Below are positions 17,459 through 25,797 of a stretch of DNA of 64,000 bases, piece by piece. Below the pieces are notes generated by a model. It ran no database searches. It saw only the letters and a program-made list of their open reading frames with translations, and was not told the origin of the DNA. Position 1 is the first letter of the stretch. Each line of letters starts with the position of its first letter. Made by a program: the position numbers and the translations under genes. The stretch comes from CALXVA01 sp944393025 (GTDB lineage: Bacteria; Bacillota; Clostridia; TANB77; CAG-508): the NCBI GenBank assembly GCA_963931445.1, contig OZ007016.1, positions 124,001 through 188,000 on the forward strand, read 5' to 3'.

Positions 17459-18013
17459 ATGCTACTAGGATTAGCTGGTGTTTCAGGAGTAGGAAAATCA
17501 TTTTTTAAAGATAAACTAGTCGAAAAATTAAATTTTGAAAAGATTAAAATTATAACAACTCGTAAAATAAGAAATACTGAAAAAAATAATGAAGATAAAG
17601 TTTTTGTTACAAATAAAGATTTAGCCAATCTAAGAAATTCAAACAAACTTGCTTATGAATTTAATATGCTCGGAAATATTTATGCATATACAAATGAAGA
17701 ACTTTTTTCTAATAAAAATACAGTTTTTGAATTACATTACAATACAATATATGATTTTAAAAAAATCTGTCCAAATCTTTGTTCAATATATATTATGCCA
17801 AATAATATAAAAATACCAAAAGAACAAATAAAAAAAAGGCATTTAGATCCGGATACAGAAAAAAAACGATTACTAGAAATTGATGAACATTATAACAATA
17901 TACTTTCAAATGAAAATTTAAGAAATCAATTTAATTATTTTTTTAAAAATAATTATGATAAAGAATCTGAAAATAAATTTATAAATTTAATTAAAGAATT
18001 AATAAATAACTAG
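17459..18013 (+). CDS. Guanylate-kinase-like P-loop NTPase
   Basis: A 184-residue protein starting MLLGLAGVSGVGKSFF: a Walker A P-loop (GVSGVGKS, residues 6-13) followed by ITTRKIRNTEKNNED (about 34-48), which resembles the TTR...R..E nucleotide-binding arm of guanylate kinase, and by KRHLDPDTEKKRLLEI (about 120-135). The overall pattern is that of nucleoside-monophosphate kinases, but the lid and GMP-binding sequence is divergent and housekeeping GMP kinase is usually better conserved. AGGAGG lies before the ATG at 17459. It precedes a phosphotransferase gene by 12 bases and lies between two AT-rich repeat arrays, so the pair looks like an acquired cassette. Substrate unknown. Confidence 0.65.
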   Translation: MLLGLAGVSGVGKSFFKDKLVEKLNFEKIKIITTRKIRNTEKNNEDKVFVTNKDLANLRNSNKLAYEFNMLGNIYAYTNEELFSNKNTVFELHYNTIYDFKKICPNLCSIYIMPNNIKIPKEQIKKRHLDPDTEKKRLLEIDEHYNNILSNENLRNQFNYFFKNNYDKESENKFINLIKELINN

Positions 18014-18025
18014 GAGTATGAAATT

Positions 18026-18860
18026 ATGGTTAAAAACTATTTTTCACTTGATGAAGATTTTACAAAAATAATAATAAAATCATTGCCAAATAAGGAAATT
18101 ATTAAAATAAAACCTATATCTACAGGTTGGACAAATATTGTTTTTGAAGTAACTACCAATTTACGGAAATTATTTTTTTAGATTTCCAAGGGATAACTTT
18201 TGGATTAGAACTATTGTAAAAGATTATGAGTTTTCTAAATACATAAATGGTAAGACTGATTTTAAAACTGTTGAACTTCATCTATTATATGATAACGGCA
18301 GACCGTATAGTATTCATAAAAAAATAGATGGAACTGTTTTAGCTGATATAATGGATGACTTGTCTACTGAAGAAATTAAAATTGTGACAAAAGATATATC
18401 TAAATTTATGTATCAATTACATAATATCAAATTTCAAAATAATGAAGTATTTAACACCAAAAATATAGGTTTAAATTTAACCGATTTTTTAGATGAATTA
18501 CTTGATTTACATGTATCACCAGAAGATAAAGTATTTTGGAAATATGAGGAATTTAAAAAGAAAGATCATAATGTTCTTGTTCATGGTGATTTAAATTCAA
18601 GTAACATATTACTTGATGAAAATAAACATATTGCAGCTGTTATTGATTTTGGTTTTGGAGGTTTTGGAAATCCATATTTTGATATAGCTCGTATTATCGG
18701 AAGATGCCCTTCTTCTTTTAAGAATGAAATTATTACAAGCTATGAACAAATATCAAATAAACATTTAAATTTCCCTATCTTAAATACTGAAATTAAAATC
18801 TGGGATAATATAGACAATTCATATATTAACTATATGAGAAAAATAGGAATTTATAATTAA
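18026..18860 (+). pseudogene. Aminoglycoside/choline-kinase-like phosphotransferase, frameshifted
   Basis: The first frame from ATG 18026 (AGGAG nine bases upstream) reads MVKNYFSLDEDF...TGWTNIVFEVTTN and then stops at a TAG near 18179. Skipping one T in the TTT run around 18158-18161 restores a continuous protein with NYGNYFFRFPRDNFW and the kinase core VLVHGDLNSSNILLDE (HGDLNxxN catalytic loop) and VIDFGFGGFGNPYFDIA (metal-binding IDFG). The restored product would have about 277 residues, normal for APH-like kinases. The total span is 835 bases, one more than a multiple of three. A homopolymer sequencing error or a real inactivating insertion are both possible. The internal frame from ATG 18351 alone would lack the nucleotide-binding lobe. 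Confidence 0.75.
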
Positions 18861-18890
18861 AGTAATACTTTTGTATTACTTTTTATTTTT
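18860..18890 (+). terminator. Hairpin terminator after the phosphotransferase
   Basis: Stem AAGTAATAC / GTATTACTT with a four-T loop, followed by a T-rich tail. Confidence 0.7.
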
Positions 18891-19058
18891 ATAGTATAAA
18901 TATGTATAACTATATTTTTACTATAAATAATTTTTTAAAATATTAATATTAAATTTTAAAAATCACAAACTTCTTTATTTTATAAATTTTTTATAACTAC
19001 TTTTCTCTTTTTACAAAACAAAAAAAGATATGAAATCAATCTGTTTCATATCTTGTAA

Positions 19059-19149
19059 TGGCGGAAGCTGAGGGATTTGAACCCTCGCGGCCCTTACGAA
19101 CCCTAACAGTTTAGCAAACTGTCCCCTTCAACCACTTGGGTAAGCCTCC
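19059..19149 (-). tRNA. tRNA-Ser (GCU anticodon)
   Basis: On the minus strand GGAGGCTTACCC...GCTTCCGCCA folds as a class II tRNA with a long variable arm. The anticodon stem-loop CAGTTTGCTAAACTG presents GCT, reading AGC/AGT Ser codons. T-arm GGGTTCAAATCCC is present and CCA is encoded. A short hairpin with a T-tail follows (ATATGAAACAG/CTGTTTCATAT near 19027-19054). Confidence 0.95.
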
Positions 19150-19198
19150 ATATAATTATAGAAGCTAGATAATATCTCTTCTCTAACTTCTATTAATT

Positions 19199-19290
<92 letters not shown>

Positions 19291-19321
19291 AAGTCTTATT
19301 TTTGAAATAATGACAATATAT

Positions 19322-19351
19322 ATATTACCACATTTTTAATTGTATTGTCAA
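19322..19351 (-). promoter_or_regulatory. Promoter of the two tRNA-Ser genes
   Basis: Minus-strand TTGACA and TAATAT separated by 18 bases, about 30 bases upstream of the tRNA-Ser(UGA) gene. Confidence 0.55.
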
Positions 19352-19388
19352 TAGAATTTGTTACAAATATTATACAATTTTGTATATG

Positions 19389-20606
19389 TGTCAATGATGT
19401 GAAACAAACTATTATAAAAAAATTGTAGTATATTGAATCTACTTAAGAAAAATATAATAAATTAACATTCCGCTTGGCTCCATGCATGACTTTATTACAT
19501 TTTTCTTAAGTTTATAAATTTTATGCTACTGCTAATTCTAGTTCTTCCCTTTTTTCTTTTGGTGTTAAATATCCTAATACTGCCATTGGTATATTGTTTG
19601 ATCTTTTTAAATATGCTTTTCCTTGCTTTATTAAGTCTTCTAAGCTATAGAATTTTAAATAACTATAAAATCTTTCATTATCATTTCTATGGCTTCTCTC
19701 TACTTTTCCATTATGTTCTGGTGTCCTTGGTCTTATCTTGTAATGCCTTATTTCTAATTTCTTCAATAATGTATCCATTGGATGTTCTTTCTTTACTTTT
19801 GCTTGATTGTAGCTAAATTCTGTTCCATTATCTGTTTGTATTGTCTTTGGTTTATAGCCAAAGTACTCTACGCATCTTTTTACAAAATCTACTGTATTTG
19901 TTGGAGTTAACTCTTCATACCACCATAAAAATCTTTCTCTACTTGCTTCATCTATGCATGTATATTGATAATATTGTTTATCTTCTGGCAATTTTACTTT
20001 GCATTCATTTGGTACATATTTTGCATCTATTTGCCATTTTTCTCCTATATTTTTTGGCGTTTCATATTTTTTATTATGTTTCTTTTTGGATGTATTTTTT
20101 ATATTCATTCCCTTGTAAAACTTTATATTTAGCCTTTTCATTACTCTATACAATGATGTTATTTTCCTTGTATATCCTTTTTCTCTCTTTAGCTTCGCCC
20201 ATAATTCGCATAGCGTTATTCTTGGGTTTCTTCTTACATAATTTCTTATCCAACGTATTTCTTGATTTGTGTGCGATTTTGGATGGCGTGTTTTGGGTTT
20301 ATGGCTCTTATCTTCTAGGCTTTCTTTTGTTCCATTGTACTTTTTTAACCATCTCCATAATGAAATTCTTGATATATGATATTTTCTACATGTATACTCT
20401 ATATCTCCGTTATTCATATATGTTTTTACTGCATTTTCTTTTGTTTTTAAATCATGTGGTAAATATCTCTTGGTATTTTTTGAATTTTGTGTTATACTAT
20501 CCATAAGTGATTCAAGTCCTTTCGTATAATTTTTATTTTCAACAATTCAATTATACTACTTGAATCACTTTTTTTCTACTTCTTTTGTTTCACATCAATT
20601 GTAACA
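19389..20606 (-). mobile_element. IS481-like insertion sequence
   Basis: About 1.2 kb. Both ends carry imperfect terminal inverted repeats that read inward TGT..CAAT.GATGTGAAACAAA (left 19389-19409, right complementary 20584-20606). One transposase gene fills most of the element. Immediately outside lie exact 27-bp direct copies of AATTTGTTACAAATATTATA (plus seven more bases) at 19355-19381 and 20611-20637, far longer than a usual IS481 target duplication. Hairpins just inside both ends (19442-19510 around the transposase stop, 20506-20570 upstream of its start) may insulate the transposase from outside transcription. Confidence 0.8.
19521..20504 (-). CDS. IS481-type DDE transposase
   Basis: A 327-residue transposase. 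The N-terminal half has two helix-turn-helix segments (NGDIEYTCRKYHISRISLWRW about 32-52, and the region with NPRITLCELWAKL about 93-105). An rve/integrase core follows, with the catalytic acid residues in WQIDAKYVP (D about 166), IQTDNGTEFS (D about 226) and PEHNGKVERSHRNDNERFY (E about 270). Length and order match IS481-family enzymes. It is intact, so the element may be active. It carries no passenger gene. Confidence 0.9.
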   Translation of the reverse strand: MDSITQNSKNTKRYLPHDLKTKENAVKTYMNNGDIEYTCRKYHISRISLWRWLKKYNGTKESLEDKSHKPKTRHPKSHTNQEIRWIRNYVRRNPRITLCELWAKLKREKGYTRKITSLYRVMKRLNIKFYKGMNIKNTSKKKHNKKYETPKNIGEKWQIDAKYVPNECKVKLPEDKQYYQYTCIDEASRERFLWWYEELTPTNTVDFVKRCVEYFGYKPKTIQTDNGTEFSYNQAKVKKEHPMDTLLKKLEIRHYKIRPRTPEHNGKVERSHRNDNERFYSYLKFYSLEDLIKQGKAYLKRSNNIPMAVLGYLTPKEKREELELAVA

Positions 20607-20689
20607 CTACAATTTGTTACAAATATTATACAATTTTATAATTTTCTTTTTTATCTTTTATAATGTAAAAATAATATAATTATTTTATT

Positions 20690-22240
20690 TATTAATTTAA
20701 TTATTTATTTTATAATATTTTTTTTATAATTATTTTTATAAATATTTTTTAATTTTTTTTTAATTTTTTTTTAATTTTTTATTATATTTATTTTTACATT
20801 TATTTTTTATTATTATTAATATAATTTAAAATTAATTATTTTTTATTATTTATTTTTTTATAAATATTTTTTAATTTTTTTATTCTATTTAATTAATTAT
20901 ATGTTTTTGTTTTAACAATTTTTCTTATTAATTTTTTTCACAGTTTTAAAAATATAACTTTCTTTATTTTAGCCTTAGGTTTGTCATTTAAGCAATTGTG
21001 TTATTCTTTATATAAATATTTGCCATTTTAATTTTCAGTTGCTTTTCATAAACTTTATTAAAGTTATTTGATTATTATCTTTATGTTTACTATGCTTCTT
21101 TTCAAAAAAATTTTTGTTTATTTTTTTATTTATCACTAATCCGTTATATTATTTTTAATAATATTTACTTTTTTTATTTATTTTATAAACAAAAGTATTC
21201 ACATTTTTGTTTACTTTTAATTATTTTTTTATTTATTTTTCTTAACTATTTTTCTTCTGTATATTAAATTTTAAGATTTTTATGCCTTTTTGACAATTTC
21301 TTATTATTTTTTCTATTAGTTTTTTAAGATTTTAATATTTTATTTTTTACTATTTTTTATGAAACATATTTTTTTATATTTTAATTATTTATTTATTAAT
21401 TTATTTATTTTTATTATTAATAATATATTTTAAATTAATTATTTATTTTATAATATTTTTTTTATAATTATTTTTATAAATATTTTTTAATTTTTTTTTA
21501 ATTTTTTATTATATTTATTTTTACATTTATTTTTTATTATTATTAATATAATTTAAAATTAATTATTTTTTATTATTTATTTTTTTATAAATATTTTTTA
21601 ATTTTTTTATTCTATTTAATTAATTATATGTTTTTGTTTTAACAATTTTTCTTATTAATTTTTTTCACAGTTTTAAAAATATAACTTTCCTTATTTTAGC
21701 CTTAGGTTTGTCATTTAAGCAATTGTGTTATTCTTTATATAAATATTTGCCATTTTAATTTTCAGTTACTTTTCATAAACTTTATTAAAGTTATTTGATT
21801 ATTATCTTTATGTTTACTATGCTTCTTTTCAAAAAAATTTTTGTTTATTTTTTTATTTATCACTAATCCGTTATATTATTTTTAATAATATTTACTTTTT
21901 TTATTTATTTTATGTTTCTAAATTTTCATATTTTTGTTTACTTTTTATTATTTTTTTATTTGTTTTTCTTAACTATTTTAATCCTTAATATTAATTTAAA
22001 TTTTTTTCATACCTTTTTGACAATTTTTTATTATTTTTTCTATTAGTTTTTTAAGATTTTAATATTTTATTTTTTAGTATTTTTTATGGAACATATTTTT
22101 TTATATTTTAATTATTTATTTATTAAATTAATTATTTTTATTTAAAATTATATTATTAAATTAAATATTAATTTAATAATATAATTTTAATAATTATTTC
22201 AATAAATATTTATTAATTTATTTTTTAATTTTTATTTACT
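20690..22240. repeat. AT-rich tandem repeat array B (about 2.1 units of 737 bp)
   Basis: The unit landmark AAATATTTTTTAATTTTTT lies at 20741 and 21478 (period 737), and AGCCTTAGGTTTGTCATTTA lies at 20971 and 21698. The units match those of array A at 16478-17366 in the same orientation, but arrays A and B differ at shared positions (for example GGTAATTG in A, AGCAATTG in both B units), so the B units duplicated after the arrays separated. The last 250 bases diverge and end near 22240 in low-complexity TTTATTTA. No ORF. It directly precedes the DUF4446-parB-parA cluster. Confidence 0.8.
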
Positions 22241-22352
22241 ATTAATTATTTATTATTTATTTATTACATTTATTTATTATTTATTTTATAATGTACAAAA
22301 AAATAATTTTTTATATATTAATATTTTGCATATATAAAAAATTATTTTTTTA

Positions 22353-22853
22353 TTATTTTATATTATTTATTGCTTTATTGATAGCTTCTTTTTCTTCTTC
22401 TGATAATATATGTTTTGAAATTCCTTTTTCTATAGGTTTTGCATATATATTTGAATTGTCTCTAGCATATATTCCACTTAACACTACTCCAGTGTTATAA
22501 TCATCTAATAATGCTATAGAAAAACTTAAATCACTACCTACATCTTTAAATGCATTATATCTTACAATTCCTATTTTTTGAGTACATCTTTTAATATTAT
22601 CATCCATTACTTTACAATATGATATTATTTCTTCATTCTTTTTTTCTAATTTTTCTACCTTTATTATATAGTCTCTCATAATTTCTTCTATATTATTTCC
22701 ATTACCTAATTTATTCATAAATTTAGAATAACTTGTTCGTAATTTTTTTAAATTTATTACATTTATAATATATAGCACACATAATACATCTACTAATATA
22801 AATAATATAAAGAAAAAAAATTCTGATTTAAAAAAATTAAAAAATATATCCAC
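22353..22853 (-). CDS. DUF4446 family membrane protein
   Basis: A 166-residue protein with one N-terminal membrane helix (about 14-34, FFILFILVDVLCVLYIINV), a coiled-coil-like Lys/Glu segment (KVEKLEKKNEEI about 66-77), and the conserved DUF4446 C-terminal part: KIGIVRYNAFKDVGSDLSFSIALLDDYNTGVVLSGIYARDN (several short strands, about 93-133). In clostridia this family is regularly encoded beside parB, as here (23 bases downstream of the parB stop). Its function is not known; linkage suggests a role near the chromosome segregation or envelope machinery. Confidence 0.85.
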   Translation of the reverse strand: MDIFFNFFKSEFFFFILFILVDVLCVLYIINVINLKKLRTSYSKFMNKLGNGNNIEEIMRDYIIKVEKLEKKNEEIISYCKVMDDNIKRCTQKIGIVRYNAFKDVGSDLSFSIALLDDYNTGVVLSGIYARDNSNIYAKPIEKGISKHILSEEEKEAINKAINNIK

Positions 22854-22876
22854 TTTAATTTTCCTTTCGACTTTTC

Positions 22877-23722
22877 TTATTTAATTAATCCTAATATTCT
22901 TTCTAAATCATCGTATGAAGAATATTGAATAATTATTTTTCCAGACTTCTTTTTAGCATCTAATTTTACCTTTGTCCCAAAAAATCCTTGAAAAGAATCT
23001 TCTATATCTCTATAAATCGCTTCTAACTTAGGATTATTTTTTTCTGATACTTTAGTATTTTTTATTTTTCTTTCTATATCTCTAACAGATTCTCCTCTTT
23101 CTATAATATTTAGTGCAGCTTTATATTGTCTTTCAGGATCTTCTATAACAACTAAATTTCTACAATGCCCTTCTGTAAGTTTTCCTTCTTGTGCTAATTC
23201 TATTACTCGAGGATCTAAGTTTAATATTCTTACTGAATTTGCAATATTGCTTCTACTAATTCCAATTGAATCTGCTAACTCTTTTTGTGTCATTCCATAA
23301 TCATCTATTAACTCTTTTAAACCTTTCGCTTTATCTATTGGATTCAAGTCAACTCTTTGTAAATTTTCAATTAATGCTATTTCTTTATTATTTCTTTGAG
23401 TAATATCATCTTTTATTATACATGGCATTTCAGTTAATCCAGCTTTTTTTGCCGCTCTCCATCTTCTTTCTCCTGCAACAATTTCGTAATAACTATCTTT
23501 TTTATTAACTATAATAGGCTGTAATACTCCATAAGTTTTTATTGAATTTGCAAGTTCATCTAATGCTTCTTCATCAAATTTTTTTCTTGGTTGATCATTA
23601 TTTGGTTCTATTTCTATTATTTTTATTTTGTGAATTTTATCAAATGAATTTTCTTCTTCTTTTTGTAATAAATTTTCAGTAAATAATGCATCTAATCCTT
23701 TTCCTAATCCTGTTTTTTTCAT
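22877..23722 (-). CDS. parB: Chromosome partition protein ParB (Spo0J)
   Basis: A CTP-dependent DNA clamp that loads at parS sites, spreads and recruits condensin. The frame opens earlier, but AAGGA nine bases upstream supports ATG 23720-23722 (MKKTGLGKGLDAL, 281 residues), the classic Spo0J start. The N-domain contains the CTP site with GERRWRAAKKAGL (about 83-95), then IALIENLQRVDLNPIDKAKG, a helix-turn-helix TQKELADSIGISRSNIANSVRIL (about 147-169), and a C-terminal dimerisation domain. The N-terminal basic segment contacts ParA. Third gene from the right in the parA-parB-DUF4446 operon. I found no consensus parS in the window. Confidence 0.96.
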   Translation of the reverse strand: MKKTGLGKGLDALFTENLLQKEEENSFDKIHKIKIIEIEPNNDQPRKKFDEEALDELANSIKTYGVLQPIIVNKKDSYYEIVAGERRWRAAKKAGLTEMPCIIKDDITQRNNKEIALIENLQRVDLNPIDKAKGLKELIDDYGMTQKELADSIGISRSNIANSVRILNLDPRVIELAQEGKLTEGHCRNLVVIEDPERQYKAALNIIERGESVRDIERKIKNTKVSEKNNPKLEAIYRDIEDSFQGFFGTKVKLDAKKKSGKIIIQYSSYDDLERILGLIK

Positions 23723-23785
23723 ATTAATCATTCCTTGCATATATATTTAGGTTTTTATTATGGTTTTACCTATAAACCTTATATT

Positions 23786-24577
23786 TTATAATGCATGTTT
23801 TCCTCTTCCATCTGATTCATTTTTCTTTAAAAATTCTTTTACAAATTTTTCATAGCTTTTAGCACCTTTAGACCTTGGATCATATATGCTTATAGGCATT
23901 CCATAACTTGGTGCTTCACTAAGTTTTACATTCCTAGGAATAACATTTTTATATACTTTATCATTAAAATATTTTTTAACTTCTTTTACAACTTGATTTG
24001 ATAGATTAGTTCGTACATCATACATTGTAAGTAATGCACCTTCGATTTCAATATCTTTATTTAGGTGTTTTTTTACTAAGTTAATGGTATTTAATAATTG
24101 GCCTAACCCTTCTAAAGCGTAATATTCGCATTGTACTGGAATTAATACACTATTTGAAGCTGTAAAAGCATTTAATGTAATTAATCCTAAAGATGGTGGA
24201 CAATCTATAATAATAAAGTCATAATCATTTTTAATTTTATCCAGTTTTTCCTTTAGTCTATGTTCTCTTGACATTACAGAAACAAGTTCAACCTCAGCCC
24301 CAGCAAGATTTATATTCGATGGACATAAATTCAAGTTTTTAATGTTTGTCTTTTTGACAACATCACTTGCTTCTATTTCATTTATCAAAATATCATATAC
24401 TGATAGTTCTACATCATTTCTATCAATTCCTACTCCACTAGATGCATTTCCTTGAGGATCTGCATCTATTAGTAATACTTTTTTACCTTTTTTGGCAAGT
24501 ATAGTACTTAAATTAACTGAAGTTGTAGTCTTTCCTACTCCTCCCTTTTGATTTGCTACTGAAATAATTTTACCCAT
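23786..24577 (-). CDS. parA: Chromosome partition ATPase ParA (Soj)
   Basis: A Walker-type ATPase that binds DNA non-specifically in its ATP dimer and, with ParB, segregates origins; Soj also regulates DnaA in Bacillus. TTAGGAGG lies before ATG 24575-24577 (263 residues; the frame opens further upstream without support). Deviant Walker A is NQKGGVGKTTTSVNL (about 9-23), with DADPQGNASSG (about 39-49), IIIDCPPSLGLITLNA (about 117-132) and PRNVKLSEAPSYGMPI near the end. It is followed by parB. Located on the left of oriC in the leading-strand orientation. Confidence 0.97.
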   Translation of the reverse strand: MGKIISVANQKGGVGKTTTSVNLSTILAKKGKKVLLIDADPQGNASSGVGIDRNDVELSVYDILINEIEASDVVKKTNIKNLNLCPSNINLAGAEVELVSVMSREHRLKEKLDKIKNDYDFIIIDCPPSLGLITLNAFTASNSVLIPVQCEYYALEGLGQLLNTINLVKKHLNKDIEIEGALLTMYDVRTNLSNQVVKEVKKYFNDKVYKNVIPRNVKLSEAPSYGMPISIYDPRSKGAKSYEKFVKEFLKKNESDGRGKHAL

Positions 24578-24671
24578 ATTTATGCCTCCTAAAAATAACA
24601 TATTAATAATATAAAATAATTTATAATATGTCAATAATATTTTTATTTTTATTTTTATTTTTATTTTTTTA

Positions 24672-24828
24672 TTGTATAGGAAAAATCGACTTTTTTCTTG
24701 ATATCTCAGTATTCTTAAGGATTTTTGCTATACAACAAGGTTAGGCATCCTTAGACTGTCCGAGCGAAGCGAGTGACATGTATTTCGCACTTGCTCCAGA
24801 GGCATACTTGGCGAAATGCCTTTCTTAT
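24672..24828 (-). repeat. Dispersed hairpin repeat, copy C (divergent)
   Basis: The outer half (TTGTATAGG...CTATACAA, AGTATTCTTA) matches the other copies, while the hairpin part is diverged: it contains GAGCGAAGCGAG and GGCATACTTGGCGAAATGCC stems instead of GCATTTTGC/GCAAATATGC. It lies in the spacer between rsmG and parA. Confidence 0.6.
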
Positions 24829-24918
24829 AATTAGCTTTATTATTATTTGTTTAACTTAGATATAAGAAAAATAGCTTAGTAACATGCGCATTTTACTTTA
24901 CAAATATGTAGAATCAGT

Positions 24919-25016
24919 AGGAACTTAACCTTGTTCTATAGTCAAAATTGGTCGATTTTTCTTTTGAAAATAAAATATTATTTTCACTTTAAGTTGCATA
25001 GTATTTCCTATACAAT
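24919..25016 (+). repeat. Dispersed hairpin repeat, copy C' (inverted relative to copy C)
   Basis: Starts GGAACTTAACCTTGTT and ends TTTCCTATACAATAAAA, so it lies head to head with copy C. Together they give the 24.66-25.02 kb spacer a long palindromic outline (ATTGTATAGGAAA at the left, TTTCCTATACAAT at the right). The core between is diverged. Confidence 0.55.
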
Positions 25017-25021
25017 AAAAA

Positions 25022-25050
25022 AAAAGAGAATATTCCATATTCTCTATTTT
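25022..25050 (-). terminator. Terminator after rsmG
   Basis: On the minus strand a nine-base stem AGAGAATAT / ATATTCTCT with a three-base loop is followed by eight T residues, just past the rsmG stop. Confidence 0.8.
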
Positions 25051-25060
25051 CCGAATCAAA

Positions 25061-25777
25061 TTAAAGTGGCTGTTTTGTAGGTATTCCAGCTTTTCTTGGA
25101 TATATACTAGGCGTATTTTTTATTTTTCTTATTATAACTATATTTCTTTGCATTTCTCCTGGTAACTCCATAAAATTTATTTTTTCAATTTTACCTCCTA
25201 AAATATTTATTGCATTCTCTGCTTCTTTTATTTCTTCTTCTATATTTGGTCCTTTCATACAAATGCAAATTTCATCTTTTTTTACTAAGGGTAACATATA
25301 TTCAACAAGTACTCTTAAATTAGCAACTGCTCTAGATACAACTACATCAAATTTTTCTCTATAAATATCTATTTTTGCTAAATCTTCTGCTCTTGAATGT
25401 ATAAGATTTATATTGTTTAAATTTAAATCTTTTTTTACATTTTGTAAAAAATTTATTCTTTTTCCTAAAGAATCTACTAATGTAAAATTGTTTTGATTAT
25501 TTAATATCTTTAATGGAATTCCTGGAAATCCAGCCCCTGTACCAATATCAATAATATTTCTTTTATTTTTTATATATTTGTTAATACTAATGCTATCAAT
25601 AAAATGTTTATAAATTATATCTTTTTCTTGTGTAATTGCTGTTAAGTTTATTTTTTTGTTCCATTCAATTAAAGTTATCATATATTTATATAATTTCTGG
25701 GCTTGCTCTTCTGTAATATCAATATCTATTTTTTTTGCAGATTTAACTAATTCTTCTTTAAATTCTTTATATTCCAT
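25061..25777 (-). CDS. rsmG: 16S rRNA (guanine-527-N7)-methyltransferase
   Basis: A SAM-dependent methyltransferase acting on G527 of 16S rRNA; loss confers low-level streptomycin resistance in many bacteria. It has 238 residues. The typical LIEWNKKINLTAIT (about 37-50), motif I IIDIGTGAGFPGIPLKIL (about 74-91), DSLGKRINFLQNVKKDLNL (about 99-117) and SRAVANLRVLVEYMLPL (about 150-166) are all seen. Follows mnmG by 20 bases in the conserved mnmE-mnmG-rsmG cluster. Confidence 0.96.
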   Translation of the reverse strand: MEYKEFKEELVKSAKKIDIDITEEQAQKLYKYMITLIEWNKKINLTAITQEKDIIYKHFIDSISINKYIKNKRNIIDIGTGAGFPGIPLKILNNQNNFTLVDSLGKRINFLQNVKKDLNLNNINLIHSRAEDLAKIDIYREKFDVVVSRAVANLRVLVEYMLPLVKKDEICICMKGPNIEEEIKEAENAINILGGKIEKINFMELPGEMQRNIVIIRKIKNTPSIYPRKAGIPTKQPL

Positions 25778-25797
25778 AAATTAAGTCTTCCTCCATA

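Noticed and set aside
18351..18860. Independent 169-residue phosphotransferase
   Set aside because: The upstream sequence in the shifted frame clearly continues the kinase N-lobe; the short frame would lack the nucleotide-binding part.
19841..20506. 221-residue plus-strand frame opposite the transposase
   Set aside because: Complete shadow of the transposase gene; hydrophobic residues come from the reverse complement of Lys/Asn-rich codons.
22240..25060. parS site near parAB
   Set aside because: I looked for TGTTTCACGTGAAACA-like palindromes and found none; the GTTTCACATC at 20587 is the IS terminal repeat.
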